Counted from the first letter of the stretch, positions 40,111 to 52,470 are shown. The stretch is DNA of 64,000 nucleotides from Albifimbria verrucaria (GCA_020081605.1 JAHREC010000030.1:1612001-1676000); one strand, 5' to 3'. The notes: generated by a model not told the origin, from the sequence alone. Made by a program: numbers and translations.

Positions 40111-41404
40111 TAATATTTACCTTAAGCTATATTTCTTTTATTTTCGCTATACTTTAAGTTTAAATAGTAAACGCGGACACGCTGCTTCCTCCACAGGTTT
40201 AGCGGCATGGCCGGTTCGGGAAAGTGTGGCTCGCCGCTTGATGACCAGACATACCACGTGACCATTGGTATATAAGATGTCAGCGTCTTTGACACTCTCC
40301 CAAAAGTATCATCTACATCCCTATTCTTCTGCCCCTTTAACATTGAGCCATTTTTCTTTTGTTTCTCGTTGTACGAGCAGGCCCATAACCCCACCCTCAA
40401 GTTCTTACCAGCCCACCCTGCCGAGGTGACGCCTTCGTCTAACCCTGGCCATCACGAAAGTCTTCCTTTTCAGTTTCCTGGACCTAGATTGTATGACTGC
40501 CGTCTCATCTGTTTCATACTTCTTTCAAATTGAACTGGCTAACTTTTTTTCTCGTGGTTCAGCGATCGAGACTTTCTGGCGATAGCCCATGCTCTCCACA
40601 GCTGTGTCTTCTAGGTCTGTGCCATCCATAAGTCACAATCCACGCTGAGCATTGGTAACTGCTACCCCTATCCATCTCTCATAGATGGGCATCTATGATT
40701 CTTTGACCAATAGCATAAATGCCGCAGTGGCTGATATCATGCGCCGTGTGGGTTACCAGGGCATCAGTTTCACGACCAACCCGGAGGAGTTTGTCAGGTG
40801 GCCAGCGACAAGAGATGAGGCTGCATCCGTTTGGCTCCTGCTAGCCGATAGGTTCTGCATAGTGGCCGCTGGGTAGCCTGGAGTCAAGGTTGATTCTCGA
40901 GGAATGCTTCACCGACACGGCCCATTTATCCCGCAGAAGAACATACGAACTCATATGAATGAGAGCATAGGTCAGGCTTGAATTGACCTTGCACAGTACA
41001 TTTACGACGCTCTTTATTTGCTTAGCACAATTCTGATGTCAAGCCTTGTGGGGGATTCAGGGGCTGTGTGTTATCGGCACGTCCGAGCATGTACCCCGGC
41101 GTCATTATTGGCTTTGTATGCTCATGGTGAGGAGTTCGTGGTGGGGATGGCCTGATACAGACTTTAGCTGCATTTTGTCTCTTCCTAAGGTTCGTTCTAT
41201 GGCTTGCACAGCCTGATGATGGCCTTTCGGCAATGACAATGAGAGAACGGGCTCAAGGGGTAGGGTAAGTCAGCAGAGGAGCCCTCGGGACTCTATTTCG
41301 GACTTGGCAAGGATTAACACTTGGACATAGAGGTATATTAGCTCCCTCCTCCCTTAGAAGAACGATACACAGAACATACACATCTGTTGCCATTTTGGAT
41401 TACC
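40111..41404. other. Upstream region of the SANT gene; one doubtful small ORF
   Basis: Composition switches sharply to normal at about 40,110-40,160. An ATG frame at 40,685-40,876 (63 codons, starting M-G-I-Y-D-S-L-T-N-S) has reasonable codon use but no recognised family and could be chance. Nothing else is supported. Confidence 0.35.
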
Positions 41405-43038
41405 ATGCCGTCAGTCAACCTCGATAACCAAATCTTCTTCGTTAAAAACACGCTGGAAAATTCAAAAGTTCAAAGACAAAAACCAAATATATTGTGTCAA
41501 GATGCACAAGTCTCCCAGTCTCAGCTCCAAATCCCACAATATACAGAAGACGAAGCAATTATAATCTCAAGCGACGATGAGTCTGATTACGATGACGTGG
41601 CCAGCATTCAATCCAGCTCATGTTTGTTGTCGCTTGACCAGCTTCTCGTCGAGGGGCGAGAGTGTATTAAATCCACTGGCTCTAATCATGGAGGTTTGTG
41701 ATTCGTTGTCTTGTAGACTTTTAGGAAGTTTTTATTAACATGTGGTATCAGAGAAGCGTCTGGAGACTTCGAGCCCCGATGTTGGTGACAGTCCTCCGGT
41801 TTCACATCCTATACTAGGCAGAAAAGAAATGACAACTCTGTCTGCACCGAGTCCAGATGAACGCAGCTCGAACATGCATCAGCTTTGTGCATCTCCCTGC
41901 TCTACTATAGCGGTAGAACCATTAATTTTACCTACCACCGTCTCCGAAACCAGTATGCCTTCTCAGCTACTCCAAACGTCACCCGAATCTATTGCGTTCC
42001 GCTCTAAAACACGGTCACATCCGCCCGGGGTGGACAAGCAGGACAAGGTGACAGAAAAGATGGCACAAAGCCGTCTTATGACTTGCGAGAGCCCCCTTTC
42101 TTGTCTGACTACGTACAATGTTCTCCAGGACATGGAATCGATGTTTCTCGGAGCGCTGGGTTCTGCAACACTTCTGCTTGCGGAAACGGAAGCGATGAGG
42201 ATACCGGCCAGTCACATCCAGTCAAGTCGAGACTTCGACAGAGAAACACCCCAGTTCGTTATGCGAGTTGTAGCACAGCGACCTCTGGGGCTGATTCAGC
42301 TGATGAAGATACACATCTTCGCAAGCGGCGACGGACTGCTGTAGAACCACGGAAAAATTTTCGTGATGGTTCTTATGAGCCTTCCGATAGCAATAGCAAC
42401 GAGAACCAGGCTGCTCGACGATCACCATTGAACGGCTTCCTTGAGTTTTCTGACTCAGGTGAAACAGAGATGGAAGAAGAGGTAAACAGCATCTGCTCAT
42501 TACCTCCAAGAGTTCCCAGATGCCAGAAAACCGTTTCTTCCGCCAACTCAACTGTACCTCGAAAATCCACCAGGCAGAAAAGCAAGACAACCAGTGGCAA
42601 CTCCTTACGGCGGAGTTCGTCAGCCGCGGACCAATGCGGTATGCCCAGCCCATCATACTCTCACTCTAGTGATGGCGAGTCACACGCACAAGCACCTACC
42701 GCAAAATTCGAAGAATGGCCACTCGAACGGGCCGTTCTGAAACGCATTACCTTTAATGACTCGGTCACTTTCCAACTGGAATTTAACTGGGAGCCATGTG
42801 GTAACAACCATGTTAAGGCAAGGGAAGCTCAAGTAAGAACCCATTACCTAGGGCCAGACCAGGTGCAAAACGAAGGGTGGCGGCAAAGGATTATAGCCCC
42901 GAGGAAGACTCTTTGCTTATTGCGCTGAAGGCTCAAGGCCTGTCGTGGAAAAATATTCACGCACAACATGGGGAACGGTTTCCAGGGCGGACTATGGGCT
43001 CTCTACAAGTCAGATACTCTACGAAGTTAAATAAATGA
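41405..43038 (+). CDS. SANT/Myb-domain nuclear protein
   Basis: Exon 1 is 41,405-41,693, the intron 41,694-41,751 (58 bp, GTTTGT...TTAAC...TATCAG), and exon 2 runs to TGA 43,036-43,038. Two one-base deficits (CCCGGGG at 42,024-42,030 and GGG at 42,822-42,824) break exon 2. With them added the protein is 525 aa. It is Ser-rich and acidic at first (S-S-D-D-E-S-D-Y-D-D), basic and low-complexity in the middle, then has a chromo-like segment (E-W-P-L-E-R-A-V-L-K-R) and a C-terminal SANT/Myb module: Y-S-P-E-E-D-S-L-L-I-A-L-K ... F-P-G-R-T-M-G-S-L-Q-V-R-Y-S-T-K-L. Such modules bind DNA or histones, so a chromatin or transcription role in the nucleus is inferred. SANT/Myb genes are among those reported in Starship elements. 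Confidence 0.75.
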
Positions 43039-43873
43039 TAGATACAGAATAGAAATATGTTTGAGTATTTACTTTGATTCAGCTGAGGTGAGTGTTTCAT
43101 GGAGCTTTCTTGATTCCATACAGACACGGCGGAATCACACAGATTCCTGTTGGGCATACTTAGAAACGATGGGTCCACTTGCCATCTATTACTAGCAGGG
43201 CCCGCGGATATCATGCTTTTGGCTTATGGAGCTTCGGTTTGACTGCATAGGACAATGTCTGAATTCCTCTCTCAAACGACTTCTAAATCTCTTCCGTGTG
43301 AAATTCTACTGGGTTCAGTACGCGTGCTCGTTTTGGTGAATATGAACCAGGCAACTGTAATTTCTCCACCTAATTCCACGGCACGTCGATTGAATTGGGT
43401 ATATCCACAACCTAACTCGTTGCGCTGAAGTAACATTACGGGGCGTGTTCCTGACCAGGAAGGCAAGAGGACCGGTTTCTATAGGTGGATACAGCAAAGA
43501 AGGCCACTTACGTGGTTCATAGGGAGATTCAACATTTGTACAGAATGATTCATTCATGTTCCTCTCGTTCCTAAAGACACTTCTTTCAATAGGGCTAGGT
43601 TATCGGCGGGTTTGCACGAACAGCCCTGCAACCGAGTCATAAGGAACACCGAATTCAGTATAGCGTCTTTTATTCTGCCGGACAAAAATTAGCGAACAAC
43701 AGCTCTCACAGTGAGACTGTACTGTGCTCCACAAATCCTGGGTTGCTTTCTTAGGCTTGACTGATCCACTAATGCTAAACCTTCATTCTACGTACTAATG
43801 TTCAAACGAAAGGATTTGCGGCAGGCATCGAGCTTATTACATACGTGCGGCGAAGGTAGACATGGTATGAGAC
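43039..43873. other. Intergenic, no gene seen
   Basis: Between two plus-strand genes. Minus-strand frames at 43,272-43,557 overlap each other and have no recognisable coding character. The segment probably holds the terminator of the SANT gene and the promoter of the next gene. Confidence 0.35.
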
Positions 43874-45358
43874 ATGATTATCATGGACCCTATTGCATTA
43901 TGTCAGCTTGATACTGTAATTGTCTTTACTATAAAATCTGCTGCTTCCCTCGTGTTGGACACAATCGATGGTTCTGAACATGATTTTTCTTATCGATCCT
44001 TCATGATGACAATTCAATTTCAGGAACCGTTTACTGCCAAATCATATTTTGGTCTTAAAAATTATGAATCAAAGAGTACATCAAAAAAAAACTCATGCAC
44101 TGAAAAGGCTACTCAAAGTCGAGCAGTGATGAGCAGCTTCGAAAGTATCTTGGATTTTACCCAACCAGAAGCTTTGAGTGGGAAATTTACATCACAGAAA
44201 AATAGTTCAGCGGGTAAGTTAGTAGGTCAAGCTGATGATTGGATGTTAAAAATTCTTCAGGTACAGCTTCCGGGCCCTTTTCCGCTGTTCCTGATGCCCC
44301 TACGGCACCTCCACCGGCCACCAGCCTGGCGATCGAACTTTCCGGACAACGCATAGAAACCAACATAACTCCAACATCGCCAGGTAGCATTCAATCGATT
44401 GTCGAGGGCCCAGACCATTGTGTTCAACATGAAGTAATTCAAGATCCTGCACCAAATTTGTTCCCGACGGTTGCTTTATCAACGAAATCAAGTGATGGTA
44501 AGATTTCGGCTTGATATCGCTCGCATACGTACACTTTCAGCGCATTAATTCTCATTTAGTTCAACTAAATGAGTTAGCAGTTAACTGCACCTTCGATTCT
44601 CTTTCCAGCACTATTGGGTCTTCTTGTGGCCATGAAAGTCACGTAAACGCCTCAAATGGGGCTCAACTAGGCTCAATGGCAAAACCCTTATTCATGGATG
44701 ATCAAATTCAGAAGCCCTTTGAAAATCACGAGCCCAAGCACCTTGAAAAGGAAAGTGAGATTCAGAACCCTGGTTTTGACACTTTGCTGGCCTCCAGTGA
44801 AAGTGATACTGAAGACAGGGTTCACGACAGGAACAGGGATTCGATTATAACGACCCTGACAATGAGCTTTTGTTGTTTTTTGAAATAGAAGACATCCTGT
44901 GTGAAGATGAACTCGAGGACTGCGTACGTTGGGCACCTTGCCTCGTAAAGAAAGACCAAGCAAACAACATGCCGATGGCTGTTCGAGAATATGAAGAAAG
45001 GAAGAAAAACACAGAAGCGACCCGAAAATCTTTTAAAAGAAACCATCGAAACCAAGACGTTTATGCCGACAAGCCGCTCGAAGATTGCATCACAGTAGGG
45101 GCCTGGAATACCATTGAATATGCGGCTGTCTCACTGAAAGTCATGTATGAGGTTGAAGAAATCACTGGCGAGAGGATAATTGAGGGTGAAGAATATTTTG
45201 AGGTGCGTTGTTCTCCTAGTTCAGTGTCTAAAGAGCAGCGAGTACATTACCCGAACGCTGTGCGCCGATGGGAATTCAAGAAACAGAACACAGGCCAGAA
45301 AAGGAAGGCTAAGGAAGAACAAGTACGGAATAATTTTAAGAAATCTCAAAATTCATAA
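43874..45358 (+). CDS. Acidic Ser-rich protein with chromodomain-like C-terminus
   Basis: Exons are 43,874-44,213, 44,261-44,497 and 44,560-45,358. Introns are 47 bp (GTAAGT...TTCAG) and 62 bp (GTAAGA...TTTAG). One base is lacking at GGG 44,836-44,838; with it, 458 aa. The first two thirds are polar and low complexity. The last 160 residues are highly charged and include Y-E-V-E-E-I-T-G-E-R-I-I-E-G-E-E-Y-F-E-V-R, which resembles the start of a chromodomain (the usual Trp after V-R is Cys). It ends in a Lys-rich tail likely to be a nuclear localisation signal. A nuclear chromatin role is inferred. The start may not be final, since the first 25 residues are unusually hydrophobic and an upstream exon is possible. 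Confidence 0.55.
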
Positions 45359-46317
45359 ATTCAACTTCATACGTACATACATCTATCTTATTATTTCAAG
45401 GCGGAAGCCAAAATGAGGGCTTAAACTAACACATTATACACCATCTCTATACAGTATCATCTTTAGAAAATAGTTCTTGCAACCTATGATTACCGTATAT
45501 ATATGTTAGAAACCTATTTCCTAGAAGAATTGTTTCGAGTCTAGCCATAAAGATAGTTTTGTGTCAAACAACTCTTAGGACTTTTCTTTTCAGACTAGTT
45601 GTGGCCCACTTACAGGCCTTTCCGATGGACCTGGGTCTTAAGAGCAGCGACTGGGGGCAGCCCAGAGCTAAATTATCGTCAAATTGTAGACAATTTGACT
45701 TTCGGCTGCTGCTATGTCATCAGTCGCTCTTAGCCCACCTCTTCTTTTTAATGCTTATCCCGATTACGTTATACATTGCAATGGTCACGAAACAGCACTG
45801 TAGACGAGTGACTGTGCACTATTGGATCTAGGTAGGTAGGCCCAATCAGAGCCTCGTATCATCAAGCTTGAGTTTTTGTCTGGTTGGTTCACCTCCTCTG
45901 TCCCTGCGTTTCCCGACATACAGGGATGTGCACTTATTGCCGCTCTCAATCCTTTGTGCATAAACAGAACTTGCGCAGAGTGGATAGTTGCGGAAGTGCT
46001 CTTATTGACGATCTCCATAATGAAATCGTCAACCCGACCCACACCGCGAGAGCTAGGCTGCCACGTGCCCGAATTTGGCCTGAAGTGAGCACAGCAGGAA
46101 AGGGAACCCCATCTCGCCAGATTTGGAGGACTATGCCGTTCAGTGTCCAGCCGCTTTATCGCGAGATGGGCTAAATCATTCGTCATCGGCGGGTCAGAAA
46201 GAAAACATAAATATGGGGAAGCCTCCGAATCCTCGCGCGTGTGCTCTCCAACCTTTGCAAGTCGTTGACTAGAGACAAGAAAATTTTTTGTTCCAGCATC
46301 CAGCAAGCAGCATAGCA
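45359..46317. other. Intergenic, no supported gene
   Basis: This holds the 3' flank of the preceding gene and the promoter of the BAH gene. A 179-codon minus-strand frame (45,785-46,324) overlaps the BAH start, begins with GTG and shows no family likeness; I treat it as chance. Confidence 0.35.
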
Positions 46318-47277
46318 ATGGCACTTGAAACTACCCGAGAGATCGCCACTCCTGGTTCATTAACACAAAAGACGATATCTGAAGACAAAAGCAAGGAAAA
46401 CCAGATCCGTCGCATCGAAAGGAATCGTGCAGCTAGATACCAGTCGGTACGCGATCATGGTCTGAGATTTAAGGTCGTTGCGCCAAACTCAGAAATATCC
46501 TACCACCAAGAATGGCCCTTCAAGCCTGCAGAATATTCCCAACGCTTTCATATAATGGATATGAATTACGCAATAGAGCCTTACGCCGAATGGGAAGATA
46601 TGACCAAATATAAACGCTTCAAATGTGAGTTTACAGCCATTTTAGTAGTCTCAGATACCAGACTGACATCTCTTCAGTAAATGATGTAATATATTCTCGA
46701 GGTGATTTCGTCTACATTCGCAACGACGAAGTACGTAACGAAAGAGGAAAAGAGCCTAGCGACTGCGATGGGAATTACTGGATCGCAATGATACTTGGAA
46801 TTAGTGCTCGAGATGAGTGGAATATTTCCCTACGTATCTTCTGGATGTATTCGCCAGATGATATCCGAAATGCACTTGGCGGGACATCGCACGTTCACGG
46901 CAAGAAACTCAACTCCAAGTTCAGAGAGATATTCGCCTCTAATCATAGTACGGCACCCATCTACCGACCTATCCTCATGGCTAACGGGAGGCAGTGGATA
47001 TTATTGACGTGTGTTGTGTTGTGAAACACGCAGAAGTCGAAGAGTTGATTGATTCTAGTACAGAAGAAGTTGACCATCAAGCCTTAGTTTTGCGGCAGGC
47101 GTTTAATGTCTACACGAAAAGACTACTTGTAAGATATTTATTGCTATGGCCACTGTCTTGCAAGATGAACCTAATGGAATCAAAGTCTCTGAACGGTATA
47201 AAGTCATCGAAATAAGCCACGGTTGCTCAAGTGCTGGACAAATGGCCACATACGAATATATTGATTTTTTTGTCTAA
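46318..47277 (+). CDS. BAH-domain chromatin protein
   Basis: Exons are 46,318-46,624, 46,678-46,947 and 46,995-47,277. Introns are 53 bp (GTGAGT...TTCAG) and 47 bp (GTACGG...CTAAC...GGCAG). After one added base near TTT 47,137-47,139 the protein is 286 aa. A basic N-terminus (residues about 20-45) is followed by W-P-F-K and a bromo-adjacent-homology domain: D-V-I-Y-S-R-G-D-F-V-Y-I-R-N, Y-W-I-A-M-I-L-G-I-S-A, R-I-F-W-M-Y-S-P-D-D-I, F-A-S-N-H-M-D-I-I-D-V and L-R-Q-A-F-N-V-Y. BAH domains bind histones or other chromatin proteins. Longer fungal relatives continue into a PHD finger, absent here. A further coding-like stretch at 47,327-47,450 (L-G-E-I-T-L-N-A-I-S-A-H-V) may be an extra exon I could not join with a good donor. 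Confidence 0.75.
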
Positions 47278-49596
47278 AGACTATAGAGTAATAGAGAGAT
47301 TTTTCTTCCAATTTTCATGCTATAGAGACTGGGTGAAATTACCCTCAATGCCATATCTGCTCATGTTACTGTTCTGGGTGGCTATCCAAGCACTCTCGTG
47401 CATTCCAATCCACCAATGGCGGATACACGGTCTCCTTCTTCAAGTTAGTATTCAGACAGCCCGGATTTATTCAGACTTACCAATTCAACTGATGATGGAG
47501 GAAACCCTGGGCTGGCCGTCGACATATATCGATAATATCGATGTTTGCGACGTATCAAAAGGTAAAATTCAGCGTTGTACCTATCGCTAATTTTCTTGCA
47601 ACGGCTCTTTAAACCTGACGCGGCTCGAGTGAAATTTTCATTCGACCGGTCTCGTGTTGGAGACATACCAGGTTGCAGCCGGCACCGCTCAGGGTCTCCA
47701 TTGCTAGGTAGAATTGCCGTTGAATTGCTTCACAATCTATTCAGACAAAGGGTTTAGTCCAGAGTGATGACAAGCGAGTTGATTCAGGGGCCGTAGGAAG
47801 AGGGTGTAAGGATTTTTAAAGGCTTCTGGTAACACAGAATCTTAACTTGAAGCTATTTGATACCTTTTTGACGGGATTTCGACTGTGTTGGGCCCCAGCT
47901 GCTTCCGGCTCCTTGAGTGGATTATCGTCGACTTTTGGCTTATTTCACTAATGACGGAACGGAGTGAATACATTTACAAACAACACGGCGAGCAAAATTT
48001 GGAAAAGCAATGAAGTATAAGAATATAATTTATCCGCACGTGTTGTAGCCTGTTGTCTCGCACGTCAATAGCAGATGGAATTCTCAACCACCTCAAGTTG
48101 TATGTACGCATTAACCCATCAATGGCAGATTTGGTTAACCGTTCTTAGTTTTTGAAGATGCATTCTACTTCACTAATGGTAACATGATATCTATCTTGGC
48201 CGAAGTATGCGAGTCCGCGCGGAGGCACTGTGATCCTCTGGAGATATCCTGTGATAGGTGTACTCTTCTGGGAAACGTATGTTCCTTCCTTGGCGCCACG
48301 AAACATCAACATAGTTCTTCTTTGATTTTTAACATACCAGGGCTTTACAGAAACCACTATTCGATGAGAATTCCTCTGGGTGGTCGCTAGGAGTATTTGG
48401 TGTAAAACAACCTGCTCTAGATCGGGACGCAGTGAATAAGTTTGAGGCCAATAGGTCCGAATGGCATCTAGGAGGCATAATATCTTCTGAACTCTATGAA
48501 GAGGAGAGTTCGTAATAAAAGTTTCATTCAAGACTTCGCTGAGAGTCGCTATGTATTGTAGCTATACTATATAGGGTATATTATGGGCCATGTCCTAAAA
48601 TTATGGCATATGTCGCGACGTGATGCTATATTATGAAGCAATTGAAAGTAGACAGCACACCAAACAATCGTCTCAAGAAGCTACCCGGAGATAGGTGAGC
48701 TAGAATATCGCAGGACAGGCTATGGAGAATCACAAATTGGATTATTGCAAATGATTTGATCTAAATGAGGCTGTCTACCGACGAATCATCAACTTGCGAG
48801 CCTTTGTCCAGACAACAGCCTAAGACGCGTATAACAAACACTTGATTGGTGGGATGCTACGGCACCGGCACCGGACCTGTAGGTACAGTAAAATAACCAT
48901 ACTATGTAACTATTGTAAAATTCTAAAAATAGGTGTGGATGTGCCGTCAACATGTGGACGAGTCGGAGGTGACTGGGAAGTTTAGAGATGACCGAGATGT
49001 ACAGAAGCGGACAACACATTAAGTGGACGAGAAGAGAAGCAGACGAGAGACCCCGAAGTGGAGGTAATGTCAAGAAGTGGATATATCCAGAAGTAGACAA
49101 GACGTCGACAAGTGGACGCATGGCCGTAGCTGGGGACAAATCTAGATCGTATTGTTTAAGGACTGAAAGTGAACATCAAGGACTGAATGAGCAAGTAGAC
49201 AAGCTAAGAACTCACAATTGAATGCAGCGAACAGTAGATAAAAAGCCCTATCGACAAGTCCATATCGAATTAGCTACAGTACAATGTTTGGAATAAAAGG
49301 GATGGTCTGTCAAGAAAAGATAGAACAAGAAGCCAACGAGCCAAAAATCTACAATTGGCGAGGCATATAGCAGACAAAAGACCCTGGCACTGTACTAGCT
49401 GCTGCACTGGTACCGTACTCTCTCAGCTGTAACATTAGCATACAACCTATCCACACAACAAGATCAAAGCCATGCAATTCACTTGTCATGGTTAAAACAT
49501 GAACGGTGGTATGTATACTTGAGCAGAATAATCACTATTTCTGTGTAGTAGAACAAGGTTGAGTAAATACAAGACAATTTGTTCTGAAGCATGGAT
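47278..49596. other. Intergenic with degenerate purine-rich repeats
   Basis: No gene is supported. 48,950-49,220 contains many variants of 'aagtggac' (aagtggacg, aagcagacg, aagtagaca) spaced irregularly, an imperfect short repeat. 48,861-48,875 has a small GGCACC repeat. A minus-strand frame at 48,145-48,531 begins with TTG and has no recognised family. Confidence 0.35.
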
Positions 49597-49848
49597 TTAC
49601 GGATTTTGAATCATCATCAGCGCCTCTACAGTTTCCTTTCTCAAAGCCTCTCTCTTCTGTATGGCTTTACACTGAGCGGCATGGCCCTCTGCGAGTTGAA
49701 GTGAATTTTCTTGTCGGGCTAGCTGTCCTAGTATCAAGTTGGAGAACTGAAGGGTAGCCTCATAGATTTCTATTTGAGAATTATGATCAGTCAGTCGCTT
49801 ATACCTTCGGAAGGCTCGCAGCGCCTGCATTTTGCTTCGGTATACCAT
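49597..49848 (-). CDS. Hypothetical helical fragment, unknown
   Basis: The frame is open on the minus strand from about 49,910 to TAG/TGA at 49,597. The first ATG is at 49,848. The translation is Gln/Glu/Lys/Arg-rich and helical (M-Q-A-L-R-A-F-R-R-Y-K-R..., L-R-K-E-T-V-E-A-L), with coding-like composition. It may be the C-terminal tail of a longer gene or a transposase remnant whose upstream part is broken. No family recognised. Confidence 0.3.
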   Translation of the reverse strand: MVYRSKMQALRAFRRYKRLTDHNSQIEIYEATLQFSNLILGQLARQENSLQLAEGHAAQCKAIQKREALRKETVEALMMIQNP

Positions 49849-50261
49849 CTCAGTATCCACCCGTTCCTCGCTCCTGGGGGTAGTGAAATATGTCCGCCCA
49901 TTTCTAGTCCCCTAGTCACATTCGGAGGCAGTGGAATGAAAGTAGACATAACGGAAAAGCGTAAATTGCATTGGCACCCAGGAGACCATCCCTACTTATA
50001 CGCTGCAGAAGCCTCCTACGATTAGTGGAACCTGGTTGTGTTGACAAACCCTTTGTAGATAGTCCTAATATAGTGTATCATGTAGTTCTGTGGTGGGCAT
50101 GTTTGGAACAATCGATGCAGCCGCCAATGAGGCGCTTTACTGATAGTGTTTCTTACTTAGCCAATATACTTAGGTTCAGTAAGGAATGATCTTGTCAGAC
50201 ACATCAAAGTCCCTCGAAGGGCTGCCTTTGTATGCCAAATTATAACTGAACAGCCTAAGTT

Positions 50262-50924
50262 AGCCCAGAAAATGGCTCGGTCGTTCGAGCTAGCTCAAAT
50301 CATAGATAGCTGTTGTGAGCCAGCACAGTTCTGGGCTGGGACGTTCGAGCTAGCTCAAAATTACAGCTAGTTGTTGTGAGCCAGCACAGTTCTGGGCTGG
50401 GACGTTCGAGCTAGCTCAAAATTACAGCTAGCTGTTGTGAGCCAGCACAGTTCTGGGCTGGGACGTTCGAGCTAGCTCAAAATTACAGCTAGCTGTTGTG
50501 AGCCAGCACAGTTCTGGGCTGGGACGTTCGAGCTAGCTCAAAATTACAGCTAGCTGCTGTGAGCCAGCACAGTTCTGGGCTGGGACGTTCGAGCTAGCTC
50601 AAAATTACAGCTAGCTGTTGTGAGCCAGCACAGTTCTGGGCTGGGACGTTCGAGCTAGCTCAAAATTACAGCTAGCTGTTGTGAGCCAGCACAGTTCTGG
50701 GCTGGGACGTTCGAGCTAGCTCAAAATTACAGCTAGCTGCTGTGAGCCAGCACAGTTCTGGGCTGGGACGTTCGAGCTAGCTCAAATCATAGATAGCTGT
50801 TGTGAGCCAGCACAGTTCTGGGCTGGGACGTTCGAGCTAGCTCAAAATTACAGCTAGCTGTTGTGAGCCAGCACAGTTCTGGGCTGGGACGTTCGAGCTA
50901 GCTCAAAATTACAACTAGCTATTG
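50262..50924. repeat. 61-bp minisatellite, 11 tandem units
   Basis: The period is 61 bp, each unit carrying 'acgttcgagctagctcaaaa' and then 'agccagcacagttctgggct'. The 10-bp palindrome GAGCTAGCTC occurs in every unit, followed by AGCTAGCT. Units 1 and 9 share the variant 'caaatcatagatagc'; units 5 and 8 share 'gctgctgtg'. This shows shuffling or unequal exchange between units. A twelfth, diverged unit follows the LINE insertion at 52,471-52,520. Confidence 0.95.
50911..50924. repeat. Target-site duplication, left copy
   Basis: ACAACTAGCTATTG, directly before the LINE tail. An identical 14-mer stands at 52,471-52,484 after the other end of the element. It derives from the minisatellite unit (consensus ACAGCTAGCTGTTG). 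Confidence 0.9.
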
Positions 50925-52470
50925 TTATTTATTTATTTATTTATTTATTTATTAATTCATAGACTGTCCCAGCCACTTTTACCAGTAGCTATGCAGCGGT
51001 ACAACTGTAAATACAAGGTCAAGGCCACCCACCTTCAGCTCTCAGGTCTGATTTCCACCCCACCATGAATGTCCTGCGCCAACAGTCCGTTCAACTATCG
51101 AGTATCGTCTTCCTGCCTGCCTCTGGTGGGTGGCCCCTTCCTGGTTTGTATCTACAGCTATTGAATTCGTTCTGTGTCTCTGACTTGTCCGGCCCTTCCC
51201 AGCCTTCCTTTGCTTCCGTTTGACAGTAATCACTCGTCTACGCTGAGTATGTGAGTACGGTGGACGGGACTGCCCGGAATTGTCCAAGCAGACCCGTCCT
51301 GATGATCATTTTGCTGCTTGAACTGCTGTTGTGGAGCTTCCGAGAATGCGTTTGATGTCCACGCATGGTTGTTTGCCTGCCCACATTTTGTGTCTTTCTT
51401 CTGTCCAGTGCCGACACTCCAGCAGGACGTGCCGCACGGTCTGGGAGCCATAGCCGCAATCGCATTTGTCTGTGTCAGCTTTGTTGATGCTGGCGAGGTA
51501 CGCTCGCAGTCCGATCTTGCCTGTTCGCATCTGGGTGATGGCAGAGCTAATGGACCTGTGGGTTCCAGCATGAAGGGCGAGGGTCGCCTTCCCGGGTTTA
51601 ACGCCAAGCTTGAACAGTTCTCTGCCATGCTTGGCCTTCTCCCAGGAATCTTTCCACTCGAACTTCATGGTCCTGCGGATGATCGATTTCGTTGTCGCCA
51701 TGAGGGTCCTAAGGGTTTCCGGTTCGGCTCCGTCGAGCCTGGGTTCGGCAGCTTCCTTTGCTGCTTGGTCTGCTGCTTCATTTCCAGGCACTCCCACGTG
51801 TGCTGGGATCCATCGGAACTCAATATTCCATCCGAAACTGCGGAGCCGGTCGAGGATTCGAACGGCTTCGACCAGTATGTATTGACCTGATGGTGTCTTT
51901 GGGTTCCGGAGGGCTTGGATGGCGGCTTGGTTATCAGTGAAGATCGCGCACTTGCGGATAGTTGCATTAGCTGTTTGTATTTCCATTAGTGTTTCCAATG
52001 CGAGAACCAGGCCCCTTAATTCCGCAGCGTACGCAGTCGATGTAGCAGATGTGCCCATATACTGTGTTCGTTTCGCGTCGCTGCCATCCGGCCGTATCGC
52101 TGGGGCGACTGCCGCAGCTCCTACATGGCCGTTGATGCCGCTCCCATCCGTGTAGATGCGAACCCTATCCGTAGCCGTTGCGTCGTGTTCCTTGATGGCT
52201 TCCTCCGCCGATGCGGCGATGAAGACTGAAGGCGGTGTCCACCAAGGTGGTACGACGTGCGGGACTCGTTTCTCCAGGCGGTTCAGCTGTAGGTCGTACT
52301 TGCGCTCTAGCATGCTTGAGAGATGGTCGAGAGGACTTTGCAGCTCTCTGCGAACTTCGTCGATGGGTTTAGCCATGTCGACGTACGTGGGACTGGTTCT
52401 AATCCGCATCGTGGTCTCGAGTGCTGTCTGTTCAAGCTGCTGGGTTACAGGGAGCAGGTGCGCTTCAACT
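50925..52470 (-). mobile_element. 5'-truncated LINE (non-LTR retrotransposon), not RIP-mutated
   Basis: The 1,546-bp insertion lies between two identical 14-bp direct repeats inside the minisatellite. Its 3' end, on the minus strand, is a (TAAA)n-type tail (50,925-50,955 on plus as TTATTTATTT). A 3' untranslated region of about 350 bp precedes the tail. The remaining coding part is the C-terminus of ORF2 with an RNase H domain, open through the 5' junction, as expected when target-primed reverse transcription stops early. Composition is GC-normal with an uninterrupted frame, so the insertion is either recent or escaped RIP because only one short copy exists. Confidence 0.9.
51306..52470 (-). 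CDS. LINE ORF2 C-terminal part: RNase H and zinc knuckle
   Basis: The frame is open from the truncated 5' junction to TAG/TAA at 51,306. The first ATG, at 52,409, yields 367 aa, but the frame continues upstream ([12 protein letters not shown]), so this is a fragment of ORF2. RNase H motifs are present: I-Y-T-D-G-S-G, A-A-E-L-R-G, F-T-D-N-Q-A-A and [11 protein letters not shown], giving the D-E-D-D set that degrades RNA in RNA:DNA hybrids. A terminal C-D-C-G-Y-G...R-H-V-L-L-E-C is the zinc-knuckle-like end typical of fungal Tad/I-type elements. The reverse transcriptase and endonuclease parts are missing, so the copy cannot move itself. Confidence 0.9.

Noticed and set aside
45785..46324. Minus-strand open frame of 179 codons
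   Set aside because: It begins with GTG, overlaps the start of the BAH gene on the other strand and has no family likeness or regular composition.
50262..50924. CRISPR array or centromeric satellite
   Set aside because: Units are contiguous with no spacers, the array is only about 660 bp, and the surroundings hold ordinary genes.
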